A stretch of 64,000 nt of DNA from Cohnella zeiphila. GTDB taxonomy: Bacteria > Bacillota > Bacilli > Paenibacillales > Paenibacillaceae. The notes beneath the pieces are model-generated. The model ran no database searches and was not told the origin of the DNA. It saw only the letters and a list, made by a program, of their open reading frames with translations. Both the position numbers and the translations under genes were made by a program. This document shows, one piece after another, positions 17,454-24,739 of this stretch. Position 1 is the first letter of the stretch, and the number at the start of each line of letters is the position of its first letter. The stretch lies in the NCBI RefSeq assembly GCF_014212055.1, contig NZ_JACJVO010000051.1, positions 1-64,000 on the forward strand. The letters run 5' to 3'.

Positions 17454-18434
17454 TTAGAACAAGGCGTTTTCCCGACTCGTCTTGCGGATGATCTGGTTTA
17501 CGGTGACCACAAGGATAAAGCCGAATACGGACTGGTAAACACCTGCCGCCGTAGAGGTGCCCAGATTGAAATTGACGGTCATCGCACGGTATATGTACGT
17601 ATCCAGAACATCCGTTACGTTGAATAGCTGTCCGTTTCTCTGAATCAGGTTATAGAACAATTCAAACTGCCCTCTCATAATACCGCCAAGGCTGAACAGC
17701 ACCAGCATAATAAAGGTTGGCTTTAACATCGGCAGCGTTATATATCGGATCTCTTTAAACAGGTTGCAGCCGTCGATTTTTGCCGCTTCATAAATCTCCC
17801 GGTCAAAGCCCGTGATGGCGGCAAGATAAACGACCATGCCGAAGCCGGTACTTTTCCATAGGAAGAAAAAGGTAATGATAAACGGCCAGATCCATTGAAT
17901 CATATACACGCTGATCCCGCTCCCGCCCAAAGCCTTCAGAAGCGAATTGAGTACGCCATAGTTGCTGTTGAAAATGTTATAGGCAATCGTACCCACGATT
18001 ACGTAGGATACAAAGTGCGGCAGCAGCATAACAGATTGCGTTACTCTCTTAAAGAGTCGTCCGGCAACCGTTGTAATCATGATGGCAAACATACACTGCA
18101 TGATATTTCCCAAGAAAATAAACGCCAGGTTATACAGGATCGTATTCTTGGTCAAGTAAACGATCGGCGCGTCCCATCCGCCGGAAACGAAATACTGAAA
18201 ATTTTTCAATCCCACAAACGGACTGTGAAGAATACCCTTGCCGAAGTCGTAATCGACAAATGCATAATACACACCCATCATGGGGATATAGCTGAAAATC
18301 AGGAAAAAGCATAACGCCGGAAGCGTCATCGCATATAAAGTCCTGTGTTTGTACAGCTCGCTGAATACGCCGCCTTTCTTTTGTTTAATCAGCCGGTTCT
18401 GCGCCGTCTTTTTCGTCTCCCTGTCTTTTCGCAT
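17454..18434 (-). CDS. Sugar ABC transporter permease (LplB type)
   Basis: About 326 residues. A charged N-terminus is followed by six membrane segments starting near residue 35 (TLPALCFFLIFSYIPMMGVY). The EAA loop is IYEAAKIDGCNLFKEIRYIT. ATG 18434, with GGGAGAAG upstream, is chosen over a 12-codon longer frame whose start would lie inside an operator. It is the first gene of the minus-strand sugar locus and lies directly downstream of the LacI-operator control region. Confidence 0.9.
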   Translation of the reverse strand: MRKDRETKKTAQNRLIKQKKGGVFSELYKHRTLYAMTLPALCFFLIFSYIPMMGVYYAFVDYDFGKGILHSPFVGLKNFQYFVSGGWDAPIVYLTKNTILYNLAFIFLGNIMQCMFAIMITTVAGRLFKRVTQSVMLLPHFVSYVIVGTIAYNIFNSNYGVLNSLLKALGGSGISVYMIQWIWPFIITFFFLWKSTGFGMVVYLAAITGFDREIYEAAKIDGCNLFKEIRYITLPMLKPTFIMLVLFSLGGIMRGQFELFYNLIQRNGQLFNVTDVLDTYIYRAMTVNFNLGTSTAAGVYQSVFGFILVVTVNQIIRKTSRENALF

Positions 18435-18454
18435 CGCAACTTCTCCCTTTATTA

Positions 18455-18470
18455 TTGGTATCGATGCCAA
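18455..18470. promoter_or_regulatory. LacI-type operator O1, before the permease gene
   Basis: TTGGTATCGATGCCAA is a near-perfect palindrome related to the 18-bp sites further upstream. It lies in the untranslated leader of the importer operon, about 20 bases before the ATG. Confidence 0.65.
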
Positions 18471-18565
18471 AGCCTTGTTTTTTTGAAAGCGGTTTTATAA
18501 TGATATAAAAAGAAAAGCAACCTCCGTTTATCGTTTTTAGCATCTCTACTCCTTGACCCAAACCA

Positions 18566-18585
18566 TTTTGGTACCGGTACCAAAA
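18566..18585. promoter_or_regulatory. LacI-type operator O2 (perfect 20-bp palindrome)
   Basis: TTTTGGTACCGGTACCAAAA is a perfect palindrome with the central CpG expected of LacI/GalR operators. It lies about 55 bases downstream of the promoter at 18640-18669 on the minus strand. Confidence 0.8.
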
Positions 18586-18639
18586 AGATATAAAAAAGAA
18601 AAACAACCTCCAATTGTCGTTTTTTCCTTCCTAATCCGA

Positions 18640-18669
18640 ACTATAAATCAAACATTTTCCTTCTGTCAA
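18640..18669 (-). promoter_or_regulatory. Minus-strand promoter P2 for the sugar locus
   Basis: On the minus strand TTGACA (18664-18669), an 18-base spacer and TATAGT (18640-18645) form a strong sigma-A-type promoter reading towards the LplB-type permease. It is a duplicate of P3. Confidence 0.7.
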
Positions 18670-18692
18670 ACCAATATTTATCTTGTAGAAAT

Positions 18693-18710
18693 TTTGGTAC
18701 CGGTACCAAA
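18693..18710. promoter_or_regulatory. LacI-type operator O3 (perfect 18-bp palindrome)
   Basis: TTTGGTACCGGTACCAAA lies between promoters P2 and P3 at the same relative place as O2 in its repeat unit. Confidence 0.8.
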
Positions 18711-18775
18711 TCGAAATAAAAAAATAATAGCAGCCTCCAATTATCATTTTTTGGAATCTTCGCTTCCTAACCTGA

Positions 18776-18805
18776 ACTATAAATTAAACCTTTTGTTTTT
18801 GTCAA
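18776..18805 (-). promoter_or_regulatory. Minus-strand promoter P3 for the sugar locus
   Basis: TTGACA (18800-18805), an 18-base spacer and TATAGT (18776-18781) on the minus strand repeat the P2 promoter with identical hexamers and spacing. Confidence 0.7.
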
Positions 18806-18842
18806 TATGATTTTAACGCGAATTTACTTTGGTCTCTTTTTC

Positions 18843-18859
18843 ATGGTATCGGTATCAAA
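18843..18859. promoter_or_regulatory. LacI-type operator O4
   Basis: ATGGTATCGGTATCAAA matches the operator consensus with a few changes. It lies upstream of P3 and about 20 bases upstream of the -35 of the lacI-type gene promoter. Confidence 0.55.
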
Positions 18860-18875
18860 GCCATTTCGCTCTGCG

Positions 18876-18904
18876 TTGACTTTTAATTTCCCCCATACTA
18901 CAAT
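18876..18904 (+). promoter_or_regulatory. Promoter of the LacI-family regulator gene
   Basis: TTGACT (18876-18881), a 17-base spacer and TACAAT (18899-18904) read towards the LacI-family gene that starts at 19027. Confidence 0.65.
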
Positions 18905-18956
18905 TAAGAAAAACATCGAATTGCTTGTTTTTTCCTGTTTTTAACTGAATACGACA

Positions 18957-18975
18957 TTCTGGTACCGGTTGCAGA
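18957..18975. promoter_or_regulatory. LacI-type operator O5 (half-conserved)
   Basis: TCTGGTACCGGTTGCAGAT keeps the left half and centre of the operator. It sits about 50 bases downstream of the regulator's own promoter, where bound repressor would cause autoregulation. Confidence 0.5.
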
Positions 18976-19026
18976 TTCGAGTATTGGTATTCCCATATAG
19001 ATGCTATAGCAGAAAGGATTTTTTTC

Positions 19027-20109
19027 ATGCCAGACGATCAGAAAAACCTTACCATTTATAAAATCGCAGAGTTGAGCGGGGTGTCCGTTTCCACAATATC
19101 CCGCGTTATCAACAACAGCCCTTATGTTTCCGCAAAGACAAAAGCGCATGTGACCGACATCATTAACAAGTATCACTTTTCGCCAAGCTCCGTGGCACGT
19201 GCCATGAACAGCAACCATACCCAGACGCTGGGAGTTATCGTATCGGATATCACAAATCCTTACTTTAGCGAGCTGTATCTGGAGATCCAGCGCTACGCAG
19301 TGGATTTCGGGTATTCCATCATCTTATGCAACACCTTTTACGGCGGATCCAACCATGGCGTTTCCGACGCCATACCGGAAAAAACCTATTTCCAGATGAT
19401 GCTGGATAAAAAGGTGGATGGCGTATTGATTTTGGGTGGTGAAATCGACCGGGATACGATTTCCGATTCCTATAAAGAAGCCTTAAACCGTATGGGCAGA
19501 CAGATTCCGGTAGTCATTCTGGGACAGTCCGTTCCGGACTGCAGCTGTACCTTCTTGAACCGTAATATAAGCGGCGGTATATCTGCCCTGATCCATCATC
19601 TGCTGGCGCTGGGTCGCCGCAGGATAGGCTTTGTCGGAGGCGAGGAAGGGATCCGTACGACCACAGCCAGACTGGCTGCCTTTACACAGACGCTGAAGAA
19701 CCTGGCGATCTCCTTTGACCCTTCCCTGATCTCTCTAAGTAATTATTACGCGCCGGACGGCTATCGAGCCATGGCAAAATTGCTGGAACAAACCGAAACG
19801 ACCCCTTCCGCCATTATCTGCATCAACGATGCGGTAGCGCAGGGCGCCATCCGGGCAATCGTGGATAAAGGACTGCGTGTACCGGAAGATATCTCTGTCG
19901 TCAGCTGTGATCAGTTTCCCTCAGGCGAATATACCTGCCCCCGACTGACAACGCTGGACCAGCAGAACAGTTACCTGGGGCGCATGTCCATCATGACCTT
20001 GATAAGCGCGATCAATCATGATTCCGAAGGCATCAACATTTCCCATGAGCCCCATTTAATCATTCGGGAATCTTGTGGAGCCCGTCTGGGTTTTCAATTC
20101 GAACGATAG
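19027..20109 (+). CDS. LacI-family transcriptional regulator
   Basis: 360 residues. The N-terminal helix-turn-helix and hinge read IYKIAELSGVSVSTISRVIN (residues about 10-29) and SSVARAMNSNHTQTLGVIV, followed by the periplasmic-binding-protein-like effector domain (about 65-350) with the usual ITNPYFSEL and CINDAVAQGA blocks. ATG follows AAAGGA. It is divergent from the sugar locus across five palindromic sites whose centre and length suit LacI proteins, so it is very likely their ligand-responsive repressor and controls itself. The ligand is probably the imported sugar or a metabolite of it. Confidence 0.92.
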   Translation: MPDDQKNLTIYKIAELSGVSVSTISRVINNSPYVSAKTKAHVTDIINKYHFSPSSVARAMNSNHTQTLGVIVSDITNPYFSELYLEIQRYAVDFGYSIILCNTFYGGSNHGVSDAIPEKTYFQMMLDKKVDGVLILGGEIDRDTISDSYKEALNRMGRQIPVVILGQSVPDCSCTFLNRNISGGISALIHHLLALGRRRIGFVGGEEGIRTTTARLAAFTQTLKNLAISFDPSLISLSNYYAPDGYRAMAKLLEQTETTPSAIICINDAVAQGAIRAIVDKGLRVPEDISVVSCDQFPSGEYTCPRLTTLDQQNSYLGRMSIMTLISAINHDSEGINISHEPHLIIRESCGARLGFQFER

Positions 20110-20153
20110 TACTCTATTTGAGGGACTACTATTACAGAAAGGAGATATTCCTG

Positions 20154-20540
20154 ATGGAACGAAAAATCCATGTCACCATATTCAACGAGCACAATCAGGA
20201 CCGCAGCGAACCCGTGAAATCAGTCTATCCCGATGGTATTCATGCTGCTATAGCCCAGGCTTTTCATGGTTACGATGATTTTGATGTGACGATTGCCACT
20301 CAGGATATGCCTTCCCATGGACTTTCCGAAGAAGTTCTGGCGGCTACCGACGTTCTTATCTGGTGGAGCCACATCGACAATGCAGCCTTTGATGACACTG
20401 TTGCAAGCCGGATCTGCTATCACGTCGTCAACCGCGGAATGGGTTTTGTCGCCCTTCATTCCTCCATTTTTTCAAAACCATGGCAGCGAATGCTTGGTAT
20501 TTATTATGATGCCGGTCCTTGGGTCAATTTGCGATTTTTT
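20154..20540 (+). pseudogene. Truncated ThuA-family gene
   Basis: Starts at ATG behind GAAAGGAG and runs about 129 residues. The N-terminal half of a ThuA protein is well kept (KIHVTIFNEHNQDRSEPVK, VLIWWSHIDNAAFDD, GMGFVALHSSIFSKPWQRML, GIYYDAGPW). The frame then leaves the family and ends at once, so roughly the last half of the normal 240-odd residues is missing. The sequence after the break (about 20520-20640) looks like the end of an insertion element. It is the only gene after the LacI regulator in the same direction, so it once formed part of the regulon. Any product would probably be non-functional. Confidence 0.75.
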
Positions 20541-20641
20541 TAACTCAACTTAGAGCCGAATTTCTGGTAGAAAGAGGTCCTCGCCTTCACTTTGTGGTGG
20601 GATTCGAGATTAGTTTGTTTTTATTTTGGGACAGCCTCTAT
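20522..20641. mobile_element. Possible insertion-sequence end
   Basis: The ThuA frame breaks at about 20522, and about 120 unrelated bases follow. These end in TTTTATTTTGGGACAGCCTC, which on the minus strand reads GAGGCTGTCCCAAAATAAAA and resembles the terminal inverted repeats of several IS families. The partner end is not visible, so this would be a one-ended remnant. Confidence 0.35.
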
Positions 20642-20642
20642 G

Positions 20643-22601
20643 CTAGTCACGAAGCTCCCGTTTTTGCAGCGGAACCCCTTGCGGTAATATTTCCTCAATA
20701 GACTGTCGAAGTTTCGTGTCATCATGTATTTCCTCACTTAAGATGGCGACGATGCCGCGATCTTCGCGAGAGCGAATCAACCGTCCCATTCCTTGCTGAA
20801 GACGAAGAAGCATATAGGGCAGATCCACCTCGTCGTACGGCGTTGTCGCCGCCTCCCGCTTCGCCATAAACACTGGATCTTGAGGAGGAAAAGGCAGCGA
20901 CCAAATGATGACGTTCGAAAGAGAAGGACCGGGTATGTCGAGGCCCTCCCATAGACTAAAAGCGCACAAAACACTTGCCTCATCCCGTTGAAAAGAGCCA
21001 ATGAGGTGGCTGATTTCAGCATCTCCTTCAAACCAGAATCGCATATCCGCGCACTCCGGATAGGATGGGAGCAACTCCTTAAATCGGAGTAACTCTTCTT
21101 TGCCGTTGAATAAAACCAACGCCCTGCCTTCGGTTCGGTTCAGTAAGCTCACGGTAGCCTTCAATTTCTCCTCAGACGATGCCCCATGAGGAAACTTGGG
21201 AGCCAAGACATCCATTTGATTCTTATAATCATATGGGGATTTCGTGCTGAAGGACTCATAACGGTCAATTCCCAAGCTGCTTGCTATATAATCGAATGAA
21301 CCATTCACAGATAATGTGGCAGATGAAAACACAACCGGTATATTCAGGGCAAATACCCTTTCACGCAACACTTCCTTAACAGCTCTGGGCATGATGACCA
21401 AGGTTAGCCCGTCCTCATCATCCGTTACCCAACTAATCAACGCTTCCGAGCTCTGGAACAAGCTTAAAGCTTTCTGAATCATCTCCAGATGCTCCTCGAC
21501 GATGCGCAGCTGGTACTCGTTCAAAGTATACAGTTCGCTCTCAAAAACCAGTTCTTCTTCGATCCCTTCAATGACTTGGCGGAACAGTCGCACTTTTTCA
21601 AGCAACTGTTTACTCATAACAATTCGTTTCCGGTCAGAGTCGGGTATATCCTTGCAATGTCCTAAAAGGATGTTGAATAAGGACTCACTGCGGTCAATCG
21701 CTTCGTCTATGAGCACAGCCAATGATTCCCGTATTTCATTTTGTAACAATCGACTGATCAATTGTTCGAACACTGAATGTTTTAATCGGTAAGTGAGCGC
21801 CTTCTGTGCAGCAGATTCTAGCAGATGCCCCTCGTCGAATACGACGGCACAATGATCCGGCAACAGCGGAAGTTGCCCCTCCCGCTTGCGTCCTTCATAC
21901 GTCCACACATGTTCCATATAGAAATCATGCGAGCAAATGATCAAATCGCTGGACTTCCGATAATGTTCGCGTGATAAAGTCTGTCCGCAGCGGTGTCTTT
22001 GTTCGCAAGAAAAGCAATCTTGAAACGAGTCCCAGCTGATCTTGTTCCACTGATGATCGTTCAGGTGTGGAAATTGTTTGCGATCTCCGTAGGCATGGAA
22101 TGACTGCATCGCTTTGTATTGATGGACAAACCTAGGCAATTCCTCGTGCACCGCTCTGAATACATCCGAATGCTCGTGAGCGGATTGTACCTGATCCAAC
22201 TTGGTTAAGCAAAGATACCGGTCTGCGGATTTCGCCAATCTAGCGTCGATCGACAGGCTCAAATGTCGAGCCAGTTTGGCAAGATCGCCTTCCGGCTTTG
22301 CCAGTTGCTCGATTAAAGATTCGTCAGCACAGGCAATGATCGCCGGCTTACGGGTATAGCGAGCGTAACAAATCGCGTACAACAAATACACTAGCGTTTT
22401 GCCCGTTCCTACACCTGCTTCCGCGAAGATGGTCTGCTTCTGGGCGAATGCTCTCTCCAGTTGGTAAGCCATATAAATTTGCTCATCGCGAACTTCGAAA
22501 CCGGCTTCCGGCAGTATCTCGTAGAACACATCCGCAGTCCACTCACCAACCTGTTGAAGAAAGGGACGGGAATGGTCATATTCAAAAGGGTAGCGTTTCA
22601 A
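20643..22601 (-). CDS. DinG/YpvA-type superfamily 2 DNA helicase
   Basis: 652 residues, the length of Bacillus YpvA-type helicases. Walker A GVGTGKT is at 63-69 and the Walker B box DEGH at 256-259. The C-terminal helicase domain (about 440-640) includes VVFSSATLSVNG, SLWEGLDIPGPSLSNVII and LLRLQQGMGRLIRSRED. Four cysteines between the Walker boxes (C131, C196, C199, C205) match the iron-sulphur cluster of XPD/DinG helicases. The start is TTG behind a GGAGG with rather long spacing. It probably unwinds DNA 5' to 3' in repair or R-loop removal. It is not linked in function to its neighbours. Its stop codon lies beside the possible IS end. Confidence 0.85.
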   Translation of the reverse strand: MKRYPFEYDHSRPFLQQVGEWTADVFYEILPEAGFEVRDEQIYMAYQLERAFAQKQTIFAEAGVGTGKTLVYLLYAICYARYTRKPAIIACADESLIEQLAKPEGDLAKLARHLSLSIDARLAKSADRYLCLTKLDQVQSAHEHSDVFRAVHEELPRFVHQYKAMQSFHAYGDRKQFPHLNDHQWNKISWDSFQDCFSCEQRHRCGQTLSREHYRKSSDLIICSHDFYMEHVWTYEGRKREGQLPLLPDHCAVVFDEGHLLESAAQKALTYRLKHSVFEQLISRLLQNEIRESLAVLIDEAIDRSESLFNILLGHCKDIPDSDRKRIVMSKQLLEKVRLFRQVIEGIEEELVFESELYTLNEYQLRIVEEHLEMIQKALSLFQSSEALISWVTDDEDGLTLVIMPRAVKEVLRERVFALNIPVVFSSATLSVNGSFDYIASSLGIDRYESFSTKSPYDYKNQMDVLAPKFPHGASSEEKLKATVSLLNRTEGRALVLFNGKEELLRFKELLPSYPECADMRFWFEGDAEISHLIGSFQRDEASVLCAFSLWEGLDIPGPSLSNVIIWSLPFPPQDPVFMAKREAATTPYDEVDLPYMLLRLQQGMGRLIRSREDRGIVAILSEEIHDDTKLRQSIEEILPQGVPLQKRELRD

Positions 22602-22679
22602 TGTTGGTTGTGCCTCCAGGAATCATATCGAAACATTATCACATGTTCTTCCCATGAAATCAAAATTCCAATAAAAAGC

Positions 22680-22701
22680 TGATCCCTCAGTAGCAGGATC
22701 A
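22680..22701 (-). terminator. Rho-independent terminator
   Basis: On the minus strand TGATCC, a 10-base loop and GGATCA are followed by GCTTTTTATT. The stem overlaps the stop codon of the small broken gene at 22699-23095. Confidence 0.65.
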
Positions 22702-23095
22702 ATTTTGCGCGCTGAATCGCGTGAAATTGATTGTTGCTCTGTTAACAAATCTGATGTCATGATTGACTTGGAAGCCGCCACCCGGAGAACACTTAATTCG
22801 GAGCCAGTTGCTCATCTCTTCGGTCACACCGTTTGCCAGTAATCGGTCAATGATCTTGTCATCTGACAGCCGTCCCCATCTGCAGCGATCATCGGGCTCG
22901 GCATGCTGGGGTCGACGACCCAGGGCAATGATCGCCGTATTTATGAGAGTGATATCACCGCCCTGTAATTTAAAGTCCAATAAAGGAGGCCTCGGACGAA
23001 TTAGGATCAAACATAGACATGTCAAGCGGGATTTTTCGGCCATGCTGCACAAATTCATCAATAGTCTTGTATAGCGTCTGCTTTTGAAGAGGGGA
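22699..23095 (-). pseudogene. Unrecognised small gene, probably frameshifted
   Basis: Two adjoining minus-strand frames look coding. One (about 22990-23095) reads LYKTIDEFVQHGRKIPLDMS and stops. The other continues in a different frame (DFKLQGGDITLINTAIIALGRR, then KIIDRLLANGVTEEMSNWLR) down to a stop placed in a good terminator. I do not recognise either part and see no proper start codon or ribosome site. The terminator and the residue composition suggest a former gene, broken by a frameshift near 22985. It could also be a chance open frame of 120 codons. Confidence 0.3.
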
Positions 23096-23179
23096 GTTTC
23101 GATTCCTAGATTAATTTAGAGATACGTAGCCAGTACGTTCCGCTTATCGGACACCTCTGTCAAGCGTGTGCTCCAATTT

Positions 23180-24019
23180 TTATATACTTCTTCCTCCCTT
23201 ATTTTCCCCCCGGCTGCTCTTCCAGGTCTTAAAAAAAGAGGCAGGATCATTCATCGACCAGGCTCTTGAGGGCCTTTGCCACTGTGTCGCCATGGAGCCA
23301 TTAATCCCGAATATTTCACCTGTCAAATCCTCATCGGGCTGCTCCAGAAGGTTGTTAACAAATCGTGCAACATCTTCCGGATCACCTACGTCCCAATAGG
23401 CTGGAAAGGGTTCGTTGCGACGTGCGTATTTTTCTTTCAGATGCTCAATCACAGGGCGGGTCATGTCCGTTAATGCAGCGGGGGCAATGGCGTTGACTCG
23501 GATATGACGGTGCCGCTGCTCCTCCGCGAGCGTCCACACGATGCCCAGTATTCCGGCTTTGGCAGCACTATAGTTCACTTGTCCGACAGAACCATTCAAC
23601 CCGGCCGTTGAAGTTACCAGAAGAATATCGCCGCCTCGATCAGGGATGTAGGGCAGCACCCGCCGAATGCAATAAAAAGCACCATTCAAGTGCACGTCAA
23701 TCACGGATTTCCATTCTTCGTCCGTCATCTGTTCGCATTTGCGATCCTGCAAATTACCCGCATTATGAATCAAAACATCTATCGAACCATATGTCATAGC
23801 GACTGCTTGAATCATGGCTGTGACCTGTGCGGAGTCCGCAACGTTTGCGCAATAACCTGAGGCTTCGCCCCCATTCTGGCGTATTTCCGCAACAACACGG
23901 TCAATGCTGGCTTGCTGCGTTCCATTAACAGCCACCCGATAACCGTTTTTTGCAAGCTGCAGAGCTAATCTGCGTCCGATGCCTCTGCTAGAACCGGTAA
24001 TGAGAACGGTCTTATTCAT
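23180..24019 (-). CDS. SDR oxidoreductase, 3-oxoacyl reductase-like
   Basis: Start ATG 24019 behind GGGAGGAG, overlapping the end of the upstream hotdog gene, gives 279 residues. Motifs are TGSSRGIG at 8-15, HNAG near 85-88, and catalytic S137, Y150 and K154 (YSAAK). The FabG-like order of motifs and the neighbours suggest NAD(P)H-dependent reduction of a beta-ketoacyl thioester. It is last in the five-gene acyl-CoA operon. The C-terminal 30 residues are longer than in FabG and unlike it. Confidence 0.85.
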   Translation of the reverse strand: MNKTVLITGSSRGIGRRLALQLAKNGYRVAVNGTQQASIDRVVAEIRQNGGEASGYCANVADSAQVTAMIQAVAMTYGSIDVLIHNAGNLQDRKCEQMTDEEWKSVIDVHLNGAFYCIRRVLPYIPDRGGDILLVTSTAGLNGSVGQVNYSAAKAGILGIVWTLAEEQRHRHIRVNAIAPAALTDMTRPVIEHLKEKYARRNEPFPAYWDVGDPEDVARFVNNLLEQPDEDLTGEIFGINGSMATQWQRPSRAWSMNDPASFFKTWKSSRGENKGGRSI

Positions 24020-24362
24020 TGTCCAGAACTCCTCCCACGGTAAAGCATCCCCTGGCAATGACTTCCCCATTTTCCTCTGCAACCGTGACCTGAACCTCTT
24101 CGTTCATCAACTCAAATGCAAAGTCCACTAGCGATTCCGACATAAGCGGTCTTACAAATGTCATCTGAGTGGATTGAATCCAGTGAGTGGGATTCTCGCT
24201 CAGGTATAGGGAATGAGCTAGGCCCATGATATACATGCCGTGAGCAATTGGACGCTTGAACCCGGCTTTCTTGGCGGCTTCAGGATTGAAATGAAAAGCA
24301 GCCGAATCTCTGGAAGCATCGGCATATTGCCGGATCGCTTCTGCGGTTACTTTTTTCTTCAT
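24012..24362 (-). CDS. MaoC-like hotdog dehydratase
   Basis: 116 residues with the MaoC (R)-enoyl-CoA hydratase fold. The N-terminal part has IRQYADASRDSAAFHFNPE, whose Asp and His positions match the catalytic pair of the family (D..N/A..H). The conserved block GFKRPIAHGMYIMGLAHSL follows. The start overlaps the stop of the preceding hotdog gene by four bases, suggesting translational coupling and perhaps a two-subunit enzyme. Expected reaction: reversible hydration of an enoyl thioester. Confidence 0.82.
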   Translation of the reverse strand: MKKKVTAEAIRQYADASRDSAAFHFNPEAAKKAGFKRPIAHGMYIMGLAHSLYLSENPTHWIQSTQMTFVRPLMSESLVDFAFELMNEEVQVTVAEENGEVIARGCFTVGGVLDNE

Positions 24363-24739
24363 GATAGATCGCCTATGGATATTAATACCGTTTCTGCCGT
24401 CACGATCCGTTCATCCTTGCATTTGCATGAAAGCGTGTGTGTATACAAAATCAAATTCCCGCTTCGGCCTGTCTTCTGTTCCCTCTTGGTTAATGTCAAC
24501 TCGCAATCAAGATGTGAGTCTGCTTTTAGGGGGGCTCTGTATGTAAAGGACTGCCGGCCATGAATGAATGTTTTCTCTTTATCAAGCCAGGGAACGTCTG
24601 CGATTCTCCAAAATAGAACCGGCATTGTTGACGGAGCAATCAATACGCCGCCTACTTTCTGCAAGGGGGCTTCGATGCTTTGCGAATACACGATGATGGA
24701 CACTGCAGTAAGATGATATTCAAATATAAGCTTGTTCAT
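24359..24739 (-). CDS. Hotdog-fold protein, partner of the MaoC-like dehydratase
   Basis: 126 residues resembling the non-catalytic N-terminal half of FAS1-type or double-hotdog dehydratases; it lacks the Asp/His pair of its neighbour. Visible blocks are GGVLIAPSTMPVLFWRIADV and the FTYRAPLKADSHLDCELTLT strand, typical of the substrate-tunnel half. It overlaps the thiolase and MaoC genes by four bases on each side. It probably forms a heterodimeric dehydratase with the next gene product; that is inference. Confidence 0.7.
   Translation of the reverse strand: MNKLIFEYHLTAVSIIVYSQSIEAPLQKVGGVLIAPSTMPVLFWRIADVPWLDKEKTFIHGRQSFTYRAPLKADSHLDCELTLTKREQKTGRSGNLILYTHTLSCKCKDERIVTAETVLISIGDLS

Larger units (their letters stand above)
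18494..18830. repeat. Imperfect tandem repeats carrying promoter plus operator
   Basis: Units of about 110-130 bases recur. Copies at 18586-18690 and 18711-18830 share the blocks AACAACCTCCAATTGTCG-like, TTCCTAATCCGAACTATAAA-like and TTTTGTCAA-like; a more diverged copy lies at 18494-18565. Each junction holds a GGTACCGGTACC operator. Two copies keep a full minus-strand promoter. The arrangement looks like a duplicated regulatory module. Confidence 0.65.

Noticed and set aside
18385..18606. 73-residue minus-strand frame in the LacI control region
   Set aside because: It begins at a TTG directly on a GGAGG and runs through two operators into the permease start; the region is regulatory repeats, not coding.
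18494..18830. CRISPR-like array in the repeated control region
   Set aside because: Only two to three units with conserved promoters and operators and no spacer-like unique segments of constant length; better explained as duplicated regulatory modules.
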